Source of the DNA: JACVRW01 sp963765135
Lineage (GTDB): Bacteria; Actinomycetota; Thermoleophilia; Solirubrobacterales; Thermoleophilaceae
Assembly (NCBI GenBank): GCA_963765135.1
Contig: CAVXUX010000002.1
Coordinates: 806,001 to 870,000, forward strand
Length of the DNA: 64,000 nt
Direction: 5' to 3'
Positions 17,488-25,883 of the stretch are shown here, piece after piece (the stretch's first letter is position 1; each line of letters opens with the position of its first letter). Made by a program: the position numbers and the translations under genes. The notes beneath the pieces were generated by a model. It had not been told where the DNA came from. It searched no databases and saw only the letters and a program-made list of their open reading frames with translations.

Positions 17488-18114
17488 CTAGCGGTTGCGC
17501 TTGAGCGGCGTGCGGAAGACGTAGTCCCAGAACGGGGCGCTGATCCCGAACCCGCGCGTGTCGTCCTGGAAGTGGTGGCGCATGTGGAGCTCCCGCATCA
17601 GCCGGCCGAAGCGCGTCTTCGGCTTGAAGTGGTGCAGGTAGTAGTGCGTCATGTCGTAGACGAGGTAGCCGAGCAGGAAGCCCGCGGCGAAGACGTTGCC
17701 CGCGGCGCTGCCCAGCACCAGCACGAACAGGCCGTAGAACCCGGCGGCCAGCGGGACGCTCACGGACGGCGGCATCACCAGGCGGAGCGGGTCGTTGGGG
17801 TGGTCGTGGTGGACGCCGTGGATGATCCAGTGGAAGCGGGCGCCCGGGCCGGACTCTGGCTCGAAGTGGAAGACGATCCGGTGGATCCAGTACTCCATCA
17901 GCGTCCAGAACAGCCAGCCGGCCGCCACCAGACCGACGGTCTCCCCGGTGTTGAGCTCACGGGCGCCGATCACGAACAGCACTCCCACGGTCGGCAGGAA
18001 GATCAGCGGCGGCACGGCCGGATGGACGCGCGAGAGACGGTCGAGGAGGTCCGAGTCGAACATCCTCGGCGACGCCTTGAGGACGTCTGTACGGCGGGCA
18101 TCCAACACACCCAA
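17488..18114 (-). CDS. Fatty acid hydroxylase superfamily (FA2H/sterol desaturase-like) membrane enzyme
   Basis: This di-iron integral membrane oxygenase has 208 residues and about four helices. The histidine clusters expected for the superfamily are present in order: EYWIHRIVFHFEP, HGVHHDHPNDPLRL, DMTHYYLHHFKP and RELHMRHHFQDD. The HHxHPNDPLRLVMPP pattern matches the fatty acid 2-hydroxylase branch better than sterol desaturases. Lipid 2-hydroxylation is therefore the likely role. The gene stands alone, ends at a shared terminator with tRNA-Leu, and is intact. Confidence 0.85.
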   Translation of the reverse strand: MGVLDARRTDVLKASPRMFDSDLLDRLSRVHPAVPPLIFLPTVGVLFVIGARELNTGETVGLVAAGWLFWTLMEYWIHRIVFHFEPESGPGARFHWIIHGVHHDHPNDPLRLVMPPSVSVPLAAGFYGLFVLVLGSAAGNVFAAGFLLGYLVYDMTHYYLHHFKPKTRFGRLMRELHMRHHFQDDTRGFGISAPFWDYVFRTPLKRNR

Positions 18115-18148
18115 AATTTACCGCACGGACCGTTTATCTCGAAAGCGC

Positions 18149-18319
18149 TCAGCCGCGCTGCCAGAGACCGCCCCATGAGGCCACCAGGTACTCCAGCCCG
18201 AACGCGGCGGTCATGCCGTAGACGACGACCTCCACCGGCGCCGCAGCCCCCCCGAGGAGCCGGCCGAGCAGGTAACAGGTGACCAGGGCGACGAAGAGAA
18301 GCCTGCCAGTGATCTCCAT
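18149..18319 (-). CDS. Small membrane protein of unknown function
   Basis: An ATG-initiated 56-residue reading frame on the minus strand starts MEITGRLLFVALVTCYLLGR, continues with a second hydrophobic stretch and ends GLWQRG before TGA. Two transmembrane helices are likely. It fills the gap between the fatty acid hydroxylase and the cupredoxin gene on the same strand. I do not recognise a family, and expression is not shown by anything beyond the open frame and its composition. Confidence 0.45.
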   Translation of the reverse strand: MEITGRLLFVALVTCYLLGRLLGGAAAPVEVVVYGMTAAFGLEYLVASWGGLWQRG

Positions 18320-18430
18320 CTCGTCTGGAGTGTCGGCCCAGCTGCTCCAGATCCCGTTATCGGGGCGTGAAAGCCTCGTGAACGTGGCGTTACCAGGCGA
18401 TCCCGTGTAGCTCCACCAGCCGACTGCGCG

Positions 18431-18826
18431 CTACTTGACGATCAGCTTTCCGTGCATGAAGGCGTGAATGCTGCAGTGGTAGGGATATGTTCCCGGCTTG
18501 CTCACCGAGATCGTCTTCGATGAGCCCTGGTCGAGCGTGCCGGTGTCGAAGCTGTGTCCGTCATCGGCGGTGACGGTGTGCGGCGCGCTGTCGTCGTTGG
18601 TGACGTTCACGCCCGCGCCGGACTGGACGGTAAGGGCATTGGGCATGAACTTGAAGTCATTGATCGTCACTCCGGTCGAGCTCTGGCCGGACGCTGAGCT
18701 CGATGAGGACTGGCTCGGTTTCGCCGTCGCGTTCCCGCTGTCGCCGCCTCCGCAACCTGCGATCAGCATCGCCGTGGCGCCCATGGCGAGGAGCGCTGTG
18801 ACGGAATGACGGTGACGACATTTCAT
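18431..18826 (-). CDS. Type I copper (plastocyanin-like) lipoprotein
   Basis: This is a 131-residue exported cupredoxin, a probable electron carrier at the outer face of the membrane. The lipobox LIAGC places the lipidated Cys at residue 25. A Ser-rich linker follows. All four type I copper ligands are visible: His83 (SAPHTVTADDG) and Cys118, His121, Met124 (HCSIHAFMHG). The gene is intact and sits alone. A short inverted repeat lies right before the start codon. Confidence 0.9.
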   Translation of the reverse strand: MKCRHRHSVTALLAMGATAMLIAGCGGGDSGNATAKPSQSSSSSASGQSSTGVTINDFKFMPNALTVQSGAGVNVTNDDSAPHTVTADDGHSFDTGTLDQGSSKTISVSKPGTYPYHCSIHAFMHGKLIVK

Positions 18827-18839
18827 ACGGACGACCGTA
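18826..18839. promoter_or_regulatory. Inverted repeat abutting the cupredoxin start codon
   Basis: TACGG-ACGA-CCGTA forms a 5-4-5 inverted repeat touching the ATG of the cupredoxin gene. A repressor bound there would block transcription or translation start. The symmetry is seen; the function is a guess. Confidence 0.3.
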
Positions 18840-18878
18840 CGGGCACCGGCCGGTTGCGCAATCGGCAGAGGCGAGCGC

Positions 18879-18899
18879 TTGATCGCCTGAGGCGATCAA
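18879..18899. promoter_or_regulatory. Perfect 9-bp inverted repeat between divergent genes
   Basis: TTGATCGCC-TGA-GGCGATCAA is a perfect inverted repeat in the 190-base space between the divergent cupredoxin and dehydrogenase genes. It has no T tract after it, so an operator is as likely as a terminator. Confidence 0.4.
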
Positions 18900-19020
18900 A
18901 CCTGCGGCCCGGGTCTCGGGCGGGTTGTCGCACAGGTCCAACTGGCGCGCGGGACAGCTGCGCCGTGCCGATCGATCCGGGGCCTTTCTTGGGCTGGTGA
19001 CCGATCCCGAACCAAGGATG

Positions 19021-19977
19021 ATGGTGCCGGTGACGAGCAGACCGAAAGTGGTCGTTCTTGCCGCGTTGCCGGCGGCGGGGATCGAGCTGCTGAGACCTCG
19101 CTTCGTTGTCGAGGCGCGCGGCGAGCGAGCTGACACGGGCTGGCTGGAGGAGCATGCTCCCGGGTCGGTGGCGCTCGTGTCCGACCCGAGCATCCAGGTC
19201 GGCCAGGAGCTGATGGACGCCGTCGGCACTTCCCTCAAGGTCGTCTCGAACTTCGGCGTCGGCTACGACAACATCGACCTCGACGCGGCCCGCGCGCGTG
19301 GGGTGCGCGCGACCAACACTCCAGGGGTGCTCACGAACGCTACGGCGGAGCTCGCGGTGGCCTTGATGCTGGCCGCCGGACGGCGGATCGCCGAGGCGGA
19401 CGCAATGGTCCGCGGCGGCCGGTGGACGGAACCCGATGCGGGCCTGCTCGGCCGTGAGCTGGCGGGCGCAACCGTTGGCCTGGTGGGCCTCGGACGTATC
19501 GCCCGGCGCGTCGCGGAGCTGCTCCGCTGCTTCGACGTGCAGCTGTCGTTCACGTCCCGCTCTAACGCTTCGCCGCCGCCTGGCGCCGAGCGCCGCGAAC
19601 TCGAGGATCTCCTCGCCGCCTCCGACTTCGTCAGCCTCCACGTGCCGCTCACCGCCGAGACCAGACACATGATCGACGCACGGGCCCTTGCGACGATGAA
19701 GCGAGGGACGATCCTGGTGAACACCAGTCGCGGTGCGGTGGTCGACACGACGGCCCTGATCGATGCGCTGCGCACACGCCATCTCGGCGCGGCCGGGTTG
19801 GATGTCTACGAGGACGAGCCGCACGTGCCCGACGAGCTGCGGGAGCTGCCGAACACCGTGCTCCTGCCGCACCTTGGATCAGGCACGGTTGCCACCAGGA
19901 ACGCGATGGCGCGCCTGTGTGCCGAGAACGTGATCGCCGTCCTGGAGGGGCGGGAGCCGCCGACGCCCGTGATCTAG
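19021..19977 (+). CDS. D-isomer-specific 2-hydroxyacid dehydrogenase (glyoxylate/hydroxypyruvate reductase-like)
   Basis: This is an NAD(P)H-dependent oxidoreductase of about 318 residues. The substrate domain shows NFGVGYDNIDLDAARARGV; the Rossmann nucleotide site is VGLVGLGRIARRVA. The catalytic triad is in NTSRGAVVD (Arg), LDVYEDEPHVP (Glu) and LLPHLGSGT (His). ATG 19021 follows AAGGATG; an ATG three bases earlier is possible. Reduction of glyoxylate or hydroxypyruvate is the commonest activity of this branch, but lactate-like substrates are not excluded. The gene is intact and convergent with the DUF1345 gene. Confidence 0.87.
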   Translation: MVPVTSRPKVVVLAALPAAGIELLRPRFVVEARGERADTGWLEEHAPGSVALVSDPSIQVGQELMDAVGTSLKVVSNFGVGYDNIDLDAARARGVRATNTPGVLTNATAELAVALMLAAGRRIAEADAMVRGGRWTEPDAGLLGRELAGATVGLVGLGRIARRVAELLRCFDVQLSFTSRSNASPPPGAERRELEDLLAASDFVSLHVPLTAETRHMIDARALATMKRGTILVNTSRGAVVDTTALIDALRTRHLGAAGLDVYEDEPHVPDELRELPNTVLLPHLGSGTVATRNAMARLCAENVIAVLEGREPPTPVI

Positions 19978-19987
19978 GTGATGCGCG

Positions 19988-20671
19988 CTACGCGAAGACA
20001 TTCACGGCGCGGGCGATCACGAGGCCGAGGATCGCGATCGAGCTGACCGACAGCACCATCATCGCGAGCTTGGCCCAACGCGCGATCGGCATCGCGTCCG
20101 TGGGACTGAATGCCGTCGCGTTGGTGAAGGCCAGATACAGGTAGTCGACGAACTCCGGGCGCCACTGCGCGGGGGCGAGCTCCGGGTTCATCTGCTGCGG
20201 GAACGCGAAGTCGACCTCGCTTCGCGAGTGGTGAGCGCGAGCCGCAGCGCCACCACCGTCGAGCTCCCAGTAGAGCAGGGCGAAGGCGATGATGTTGGCG
20301 CCCCAGACGATCGAGCCAGCTTGGAGCAGCTCGCTGGCGGAGTTCGTCTCGTGGCCGCCGCTGATCAGGACGTCGATGAGGCGCGCCGTCGCCCCCAGCG
20401 CGCTCACCACGAGGATGGCGACGAGCGCGATCGAGAGGGCCCGCAGCAGCCTCGAGCGGCGATCGATCGCGCCAGGGTCCCCGATGATCAGCGCAACGAG
20501 CAGTATTCCCTCGACGAGCGGCAGCACCCACACGGGCAGCGTCCGTTCTCCCTCGGGGAGCAGGACGGTCAGGACCATCGCGGTCACAACCGCGGCTGCC
20601 ATCGGCCAGCGCGCCTCGCCGACGACCTGGGCTTGCGCGCCGGCTTCTCGCGGCTCGGGCGTGCGGGCCAC
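19988..20671 (-). CDS. DUF1345-type membrane protein
   Basis: The product has about 227 residues from a GTG at 20671, with five or six hydrophobic helices. The C-terminal block DYLYLAFTNATAFSPTDAMP followed by AKLAMMVLSV and LVIARAVNVFA is characteristic of DUF1345. The FTNATAFSPTD region resembles the P-loop end of two-helix potassium channels, but no canonical TVGYG filter is present. The upstream open frame reads into unrelated low-quality peptide, so I rejected a longer start. The function is unknown. Confidence 0.75.
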   Translation of the reverse strand: MARTPEPREAGAQAQVVGEARWPMAAAVVTAMVLTVLLPEGERTLPVWVLPLVEGILLVALIIGDPGAIDRRSRLLRALSIALVAILVVSALGATARLIDVLISGGHETNSASELLQAGSIVWGANIIAFALLYWELDGGGAAARAHHSRSEVDFAFPQQMNPELAPAQWRPEFVDYLYLAFTNATAFSPTDAMPIARWAKLAMMVLSVSSIAILGLVIARAVNVFA

Positions 20672-20676
20672 GGCTC

Positions 20677-21606
20677 TCAGAAGATCGCGGTGGGGTTCAG
20701 GGGCGATCCCGTTCCACGCACGATTCGCAGCGGAGCGGCGACGAACAGAAATTCCCAGCTCCCGACGGCCTGGCAGTGCCGCGCGACATCCTCCAACAGC
20801 AAGTAGTCGAACAGGTGCACGCCCATGGCGTTGAGCGCGAGCACGTGCATTGGGAATCCGATTCCCTCCGTGGTGCTCGGAGCCGTGTCGTTGTTGCCGT
20901 CCGACCCGAGGGCGGCGACCCGCCTTTCGGCCAGGAACAAGGCAGTCGTCGGGTGTAGGCCCGACTTCGCCGTTCTGGTGTCCCACGGCTCCAGCTCGGC
21001 CAGGCGCCGCGCGTGACCCGTGCGGACGAGCAGGACGTCGCCGACGTCCACCGAGACACCCTGGTCGCGCTCCGCGGCCTCGAGGTCCTCGCGGAACACA
21101 TGCTCACCCGGCTCGATCCAGCGAATCCCGCGCGCTCGCGGCACGTCGAGCAGAACACCGCGGCTTACGAGTCCGTCCTTGAGGACGTCGATCGCACCCG
21201 CCTGGGCGCCGAGTTCGGTAACCGACTGCTCCGGCTTGCCGTCGAAGAGGAACCCATCGAAGGCGACGTGGCAGAAGGCGTCGATGTGACTATGGCCCTC
21301 GTTGTGGTAGTCGATCCCGACGTAGTCCTTGGCGAAACGCAAGGACCCGGATCCAATGTCGACGTCGGGCAGCATCGTCATGTGGTGGTCGGCGGGCTCC
21401 GGAACGTCGATCCGGGCCTCTGTCTCCAGCGGTTGACTGAGCGTGATCGTGACTCCGCTCCGAACGAGCCGGGCAGCCGCGGCTACCCGAGCGGGGGTGA
21501 GATGGTTCAGCGCCCCACGCTCCCCATCGTCGTCCCAGCGGCCCCAGTTGGAAACCGAATCGAAGAGCTCGCGGAACTCGTGCGCGGTCATGTCCACGCC
21601 GGGCAT
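20677..21606 (-). CDS. Cyclase family protein (kynurenine formamidase-like metal hydrolase)
   Basis: This 309-residue enzyme belongs to the family that includes kynurenine formamidase and polyketide-associated cyclases. The metal motif is present as YHNEGHSHIDAFCH, a variant of HxGTHxDxPxH, and a later HP and DGNND region completes the site. RGVLLDVPRARG and DVLLVRTGH are conserved core strands. Neighbours give no pathway clue. An alternative start five codons in (MTAHEF) is possible. The substrate is unknown. Confidence 0.85.
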   Translation of the reverse strand: MPGVDMTAHEFRELFDSVSNWGRWDDDGERGALNHLTPARVAAAARLVRSGVTITLSQPLETEARIDVPEPADHHMTMLPDVDIGSGSLRFAKDYVGIDYHNEGHSHIDAFCHVAFDGFLFDGKPEQSVTELGAQAGAIDVLKDGLVSRGVLLDVPRARGIRWIEPGEHVFREDLEAAERDQGVSVDVGDVLLVRTGHARRLAELEPWDTRTAKSGLHPTTALFLAERRVAALGSDGNNDTAPSTTEGIGFPMHVLALNAMGVHLFDYLLLEDVARHCQAVGSWEFLFVAAPLRIVRGTGSPLNPTAIF

Positions 21607-21644
21607 GTCGGCGAGCCTATATCGATAAGAGCGGGGCCTGCGAG

Positions 21645-21717
21645 TACCCGCGACGGGAGTCGAACCCGTGTTACCGCCGTGAGAGGGCGGCGTCCTAGGC
21701 CACTAGACGACGCGGGC
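21645..21717 (-). tRNA. tRNA-Glu (anticodon CTC)
   Basis: The reverse strand begins GCCCGCGTCGTCTAGTGG and folds as a 73-base cloverleaf with a G-T pair at the top of the acceptor stem. The anticodon stem CCGCC/GGCGG encloses CTCTCAC, giving CTC and decoding GAG. CCA is not encoded. It is divergent from the cobalamin riboswitch. Confidence 0.95.
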
Positions 21718-21767
21718 GTCGGCCGGCGATTGTAGCGAGGGGTTGGCGATTCGTTTGGGGGCGGGGG

Positions 21768-21945
21768 TATGCTTGGCCGGTTCATCGACCGGTGGTCGAG
21801 GGAAGTCCGGTGCGAAGCCGGCGCGGTCCCGCCACTGTGAACGGGCGCAGATGCGTCGCTGATGCCACTGGAGCGCTTCCGGCGCTCCGGGAAGGTGCGG
21901 CGCAGAGCCCCAAGCCAGGAGACCTGGCCCCGGTCGTCCGCCATA
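21768..21945 (+). promoter_or_regulatory. Cobalamin (AdoCbl) riboswitch
   Basis: The leader holds the class hallmarks in order: GGGAAGTCCGGTGCGAAGCC, then CGGCGCGGTCCCGCCACTGT, an intervening hairpin with TTCC, GGGAAGG and the B12-box-like tail AGAGCCCCAAGCCAGGAGAC ending in CTGGCC. It lies directly before the first DUF4430 gene, whose ATG (21973) has the ribosome site GAGGAAAAGG. That site sits in the loop of a small ACCCT/AGGGT hairpin, a plausible expression platform. Binding of B12 should shut off the downstream transport operon. Confidence 0.93.
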
Positions 21946-21972
21946 CGACCCTCGAGGAAAAGGGTGGCTCAC

Positions 21973-23376
21973 ATGACCAATCGCATCCGGGGCGCGCTTC
22001 CCGTCGCCCTCGCCATCGCAGCTGTCGGCGCAACCGCACCGATCGCCGCTGCAGCTCCCGTAACAGTCAACGTCCGTGTCGAGGGCGTCACCGGCACGAT
22101 CTTCGATGGCCCGGTGACGACCGACGAGCACCTCGTGAGCACGGCGGCCGACGCCAACACCCCGCGCGTCTGCAACGGCACCAGCGTGGGTAGTCCCGCC
22201 GGGCCCACCGCAACGACCGCGCTCGACGACGCCGGCAGGCTGGGTGGCTTCACCTGGGACGGAACCTGGGACACGACGTTCAGCGACTACTTCCCCTATT
22301 CACGCATCGGGCCGGACACCATCGACCCGAGCACCCACTACTGGTCACTGTGGCGCAACTGGCACTTCGCGGACTTCGGCGGGTGCGGCCAGCGCGTCAA
22401 CCAGGGCGACGACATCGTCTGGGCCTACGAGGACTTCAACACCTCGCCGTTGCTCCAGCTGACCGGGCCGAGCGCTGCGCATACGGGTGAGGGGATCTCC
22501 GTGAAGGTCGTCGACGGCCAGAGCGGAATCGCCCAGGCCGGCGCGACCGTCGGCGGCGCCAGCACGGGCGCCGACGGCCAGGCGACGCTCAGCTTCGCCG
22601 ACGCCGGCATCTACCGCGTCAAGGCCGACCGGGCCGACGCGATTCGCTCCAACACGCTGGTGGTCTGCGTCGACCCGCCCGGCGCCGACCCGTGCACCTC
22701 GACGGACAAGGCCGGGCCCAGCGTCGCCCCGAGCCTGCCGGGTCGCCGGCTCGCCAGCGAGCGCGGGCGCTCGCGCACCCTGCTGATCTCCTGGCAGGCC
22801 AGCGACGCAAACGGGGCCGGCGTGTCGTACTACTCCGTCGACGTGCGCGAGCTGCACGACGGCGTCAAGGCCAGCGCCGTCGGCGACTGGGAGCCGCTCG
22901 TGGAGCGCACCGCCCTCACCGGCGTGCACTTCCGCGGCGACTCCGGCAGCGCCTACCAGTTCCGCATCACCGCCGTGGATCGCGCCGCCAACCGGACCGC
23001 GATCGTGACCGACCCGCTCGTGCTGCCCGTCGACGACCGCGACGGCGGCCTGTGGAAGCTGTCGAGCGACTGGAAGCGCAGCCGCTCGGCCTCGGCCTGG
23101 GGCCACACGGTCGTGCGGGCCGAGGAGGCCGGCGCGACCGCCACGCTGCGCTTCACCGGCCGCTCGGTCGCGCTGATCGGCCGCAAGCTCGCCAAGGGCG
23201 GTCGCCTGCGGGTGACGCTCGACGGCAAGTCGCGCACGCTGCGCGTGCGTGGCCGCTCCGGCCCGCGCACGGTGCTCTGGACCAGCTCGCGGTTGAAGGC
23301 CGGCTCGCACCTGCTGCGTCTGCGGACGCTCGGCGGCGGCCCGGTCGAGCTGGACGCGGTGGCGCCGCGGCCGTGA
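21973..23376 (+). CDS. Secreted DUF4430 (transcobalamin C-terminal-like) multidomain protein
   Basis: This 467-residue exported protein is the first gene under the B12 riboswitch. A Sec signal (ALPVALAIAAVGATAPIAAAA) is followed by a DUF4430 domain at about 30-155, with YWSLWRNWHFADFGG and the GDDIVWAYE end strand. A carboxypeptidase-regulatory-like module (VDGQSGIAQAGATVGG), a fibronectin-like domain (LLISWQASDANGAGVSYYSV) and a C-terminal beta domain follow. No transmembrane anchor is visible. DUF4430 is related to the C-terminal beta domain of intrinsic factor and transcobalamin, so capture of cobalamin at the cell surface is inferred. The frame is intact and overlaps the next gene by GTGA. 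Confidence 0.82.
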   Translation: MTNRIRGALPVALAIAAVGATAPIAAAAPVTVNVRVEGVTGTIFDGPVTTDEHLVSTAADANTPRVCNGTSVGSPAGPTATTALDDAGRLGGFTWDGTWDTTFSDYFPYSRIGPDTIDPSTHYWSLWRNWHFADFGGCGQRVNQGDDIVWAYEDFNTSPLLQLTGPSAAHTGEGISVKVVDGQSGIAQAGATVGGASTGADGQATLSFADAGIYRVKADRADAIRSNTLVVCVDPPGADPCTSTDKAGPSVAPSLPGRRLASERGRSRTLLISWQASDANGAGVSYYSVDVRELHDGVKASAVGDWEPLVERTALTGVHFRGDSGSAYQFRITAVDRAANRTAIVTDPLVLPVDDRDGGLWKLSSDWKRSRSASAWGHTVVRAEEAGATATLRFTGRSVALIGRKLAKGGRLRVTLDGKSRTLRVRGRSGPRTVLWTSSRLKAGSHLLRLRTLGGGPVELDAVAPRP

Positions 23377-24074
23377 GACGGGCCCTGCTGATCGCCGGCC
23401 TGATGGCCGTGGGGGCGGGGTCGCCGGCGCAGGCGGCCCCGCCCAAGATCAGCCAGCTGGTCGTCTTCCGCGACGGCAGCGCCCAGACCAAGACGGCGGT
23501 TTCCACGCGCGCGACGAAGGTGAGCGTGGCCGGTCGCCGCTGCACCGCCGGCGACGGCACGGCGCTCGCCGCGCTGGTGCGCAGCAAGCCCGGCAAGCTG
23601 AAGCTGCACGACTTCGGCAGCTGCACGCGCCGGGCGAGCGACGGCGCCGGCCTGTTCGTCCGCTCGATCGGCGGGGACGCCAACCGCGGGCAGAACGGCT
23701 GGGTCTACAAGGTCGGCCGGCGCGCGGCGAGCGCCGGCGCCGCCGACCCCGGCGGGCCGTTCGGCCGCGGTCTGCTGCGCGCCGGCCAGCGCGTCACATG
23801 GTTCTACTGCCGCATGCGCGACGGGGGCTGCCAGCGCTCGCTGGAGCTCAAGCTGACGACCCAGCCCGGGACGCTGATCGCAACCGTGCGCGGCTATGAC
23901 GACCAGGGCGACGGCGTGGCCGTCGCGGGCGCCGAGGTGACCGCGGGCGGAGCGTCGGCGCAGACCGACGCGTCTGGGGTCGCGCGGCTGGCGGTCCCGG
24001 CCGGCAGCTACCGCGCGGTGGCAACCAAGGCCGGGCTGGTCCGCTCGTTCGCGGAGCGCGCCGAGGTGCCATGA
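23373..24074 (+). CDS. Exported DUF4430-like protein, second copy
   Basis: The 233-residue product starts at a GTG overlapping the previous stop. It has a signal peptide (RRALLIAGLMAVGAGSPAQA), then a DUF4430-like core: GQNGWVYKVGRR around residue 110 and LLRAGQRVTWFYCRMRDGGC, whose terminal strand matches the family's GD-x-V-x-W-x-Y. Six or so cysteines could form disulfides. A C-terminal carboxypeptidase-regulatory-like domain (VAVAGAEVTAGGASAQTD) mirrors the one in the first copy. Its ATGA overlap with the next gene indicates coupled translation. Cobalamin binding is inferred from context. Confidence 0.75.
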   Translation: MRRALLIAGLMAVGAGSPAQAAPPKISQLVVFRDGSAQTKTAVSTRATKVSVAGRRCTAGDGTALAALVRSKPGKLKLHDFGSCTRRASDGAGLFVRSIGGDANRGQNGWVYKVGRRAASAGAADPGGPFGRGLLRAGQRVTWFYCRMRDGGCQRSLELKLTTQPGTLIATVRGYDDQGDGVAVAGAEVTAGGASAQTDASGVARLAVPAGSYRAVATKAGLVRSFAERAEVP

Positions 24075-24998
24075 GGCGGGTCGCCGCGCTGATCGCCGCC
24101 GCGCTGCTGCTCGGCGGCTGCGGCATCGGCCCGGGCGAGGAGCAGGAGGGCGGCGCGGTCATCCGCGTCACGCGCGACTTCGGCCACGAGGAGATCGCCT
24201 CCACCGCCACCAAGACGCTGCGCGAGGACGAGACCGTGATGCGCCTGATGCAGGCGAAGTTCGACGTCGACACGCGCTTCGGCGGCCGCTTCGTGCAGTC
24301 GATCGACGGCGTCAAGGGTGCTGGCCCGGGCGGGATGCGCGACTGGTTCTTCTTCGTCAACGGAGTGGAGGCCGAGGTCGGCGCCGCCGAGTACGAGCTG
24401 TCGCCCGGCGACCGCGTCCAGTGGGACTTCCGCGACTGGGGCACGGCGATGCGCGTCCCGGCGATCGTCGGGGCGTTCCCCGAGCCGTTCCTCAACGGGA
24501 TCAACGGCCGGCGCCGGCCCGTGCGGGTCGAGTGCGACGACGCCCAGTCCGACACCTGCCGGGCCGCCAAGGACGCGCTCGACCGCGTCGAAGGTGCCGG
24601 TGTCCGGGTCGTCGCTGGGCGCGCCGGGGACGGAGAACGTGACGCGGCTGGTGGTCGCCGCGGTGGCCGCGCGGCCCGGATCGTGCGGGGCGGGTTCACC
24701 TTGGAGGAGGGCCCCGAGCGCAGCGGCGTGTTCGCCCGGTTCGCCAAGGACGGTCGCTCGCTCGACCTGCTCGACGCCGACGGCGACGTTGCCCGCACCG
24801 TCCACCCCGGCGACGGCACGGCGCTGGTGGCGGCGCTGCGCCCGCGCGCCGACGAGCTGCTCTGGCTCGTGACCGTCGCTCGACGCCGAAGGGCTCGCGG
24901 CGGGGGTCAAGGCCCTGCGCGCGAACGCCCTGCGTGACGCGTTCGCGGTTGCGGTAACCGGCCCTGTCGTGGAGAAACTTCCGCTGGAAGAGCGATGA
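24071..24998 (+). CDS. DUF4430 lipoprotein, third copy
   Basis: A lipobox (LLLGGC, Cys18) anchors this protein outside the membrane. Its N-terminal half is the clearest DUF4430 of the three: VIRVTRDFGHEEI, DWFFFVNGVEAEVGAAEY and LSPGDRVQWDFRDW. A second domain follows, with VTRLVVAAV and GDGTALVAALRPRADELLWL. Frame changes near 24605, 24665 and 24875 must be repaired to reach the true stop at 24996-24998, which overlaps the ecfT ATG. Without repair the protein would stop at 24937. The role is likely substrate delivery to the ECF transporter. Confidence 0.75.
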
Positions 24999-25883
24999 CG
25001 CTGATCCCCTCGTACCGCAGCCGGCCGAGCGCGCTGCACGCCGCGCGCGCGAGCGTGGGCGCCGGCTTCTGCTGCGCCTTCGCCCTGGTGGGCGCGCTCT
25101 ACCGCAGCCCGCTGATCCTGAGCGGCGCGCTCGCGCGGGATCCTGCTCGCCGGCGTCGCCGCCGGCGTGGGACGGGAGGTCGGCCGCTCGCTGCGCCTGG
25201 CGGTCCCGTTCGCGCTGCTCGTGGCGCTCGTCAACGCGCTCGTCTACCAGGAGGGGCGAGACCCTGCTGCTGCGCGGCGGCAGCTTCCTCGGCCGGCGCT
25301 GGGACGTGACGCTCGAGGCGACCGTCGAAGGGCTGATGAACGGGATGCGGATCGTCGTGCTGGTCGCGGCCCTGGGCGGCCTGATGTCGGCGGCGGTCGA
25401 CCCCGACCAGCTGCTCAAGGCCCTGCGCCGGTTCTCGTACCGATCGGCGCTGACCGCCTCGCTCGCCACCCGGCTGGTGCCGGTGCTCGCCCGCGATGCC
25501 GGCGCGCATGGGCGACGCGGCGCGCTGCCGCCCGCAGCCGCCCGGGCGCCTCGCGGTGGTGCGCGCCGCGCTGGCGGGCGCGCTCGACCGCGCCGTGGAC
25601 GTGGCGGCCGCTCTGGAGGTGCGCGGCTACTCGCTGGCCGGCCGCCCTGCCCGCCGCCGGCGACCGGTGTCGCGCCACGACCTGCGCGTCGGCGCGGCCG
25701 CCCTGGCCATCGCCGCGATCGCGATCGCGCGGCGCGGCCGCCGGCGTGGGGCACGTGGAGGCCTACCCGACGCTGGACGTCGCGGCCGGTCCCGCGGAGC
25801 TGGCAGTGGCGAGCGCCCTGGTGCTGCTGGGCGGCGCGCCGCTGCTCGGCCGCGCCGCGCGGCTGGGGGTGGCGCGTGCCTGA
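24995..25883 (+). CDS. ecfT: ECF transporter transmembrane component EcfT
   Basis: This is the scaffold subunit of an energy-coupling-factor importer, about 295 residues after repair. Hydrophobic helices are LILSGALA, SLRLAVPFALLVALVNALVY, GMRIVVLVAALGGLMSA and LAVASALVLLGGAPLLG. The coupling-helix motif pair is recognisable as ARMGDAARCR and VAAALEVRGYS, matching the Ala-Arg-Gly signatures of EcfT. Extra bases near 25140, 25257, 25500 and 25735 break the frame into five pieces. It begins at an ATGA overlap and its end overlaps the ATPase GTG by eight bases. Confidence 0.8.
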
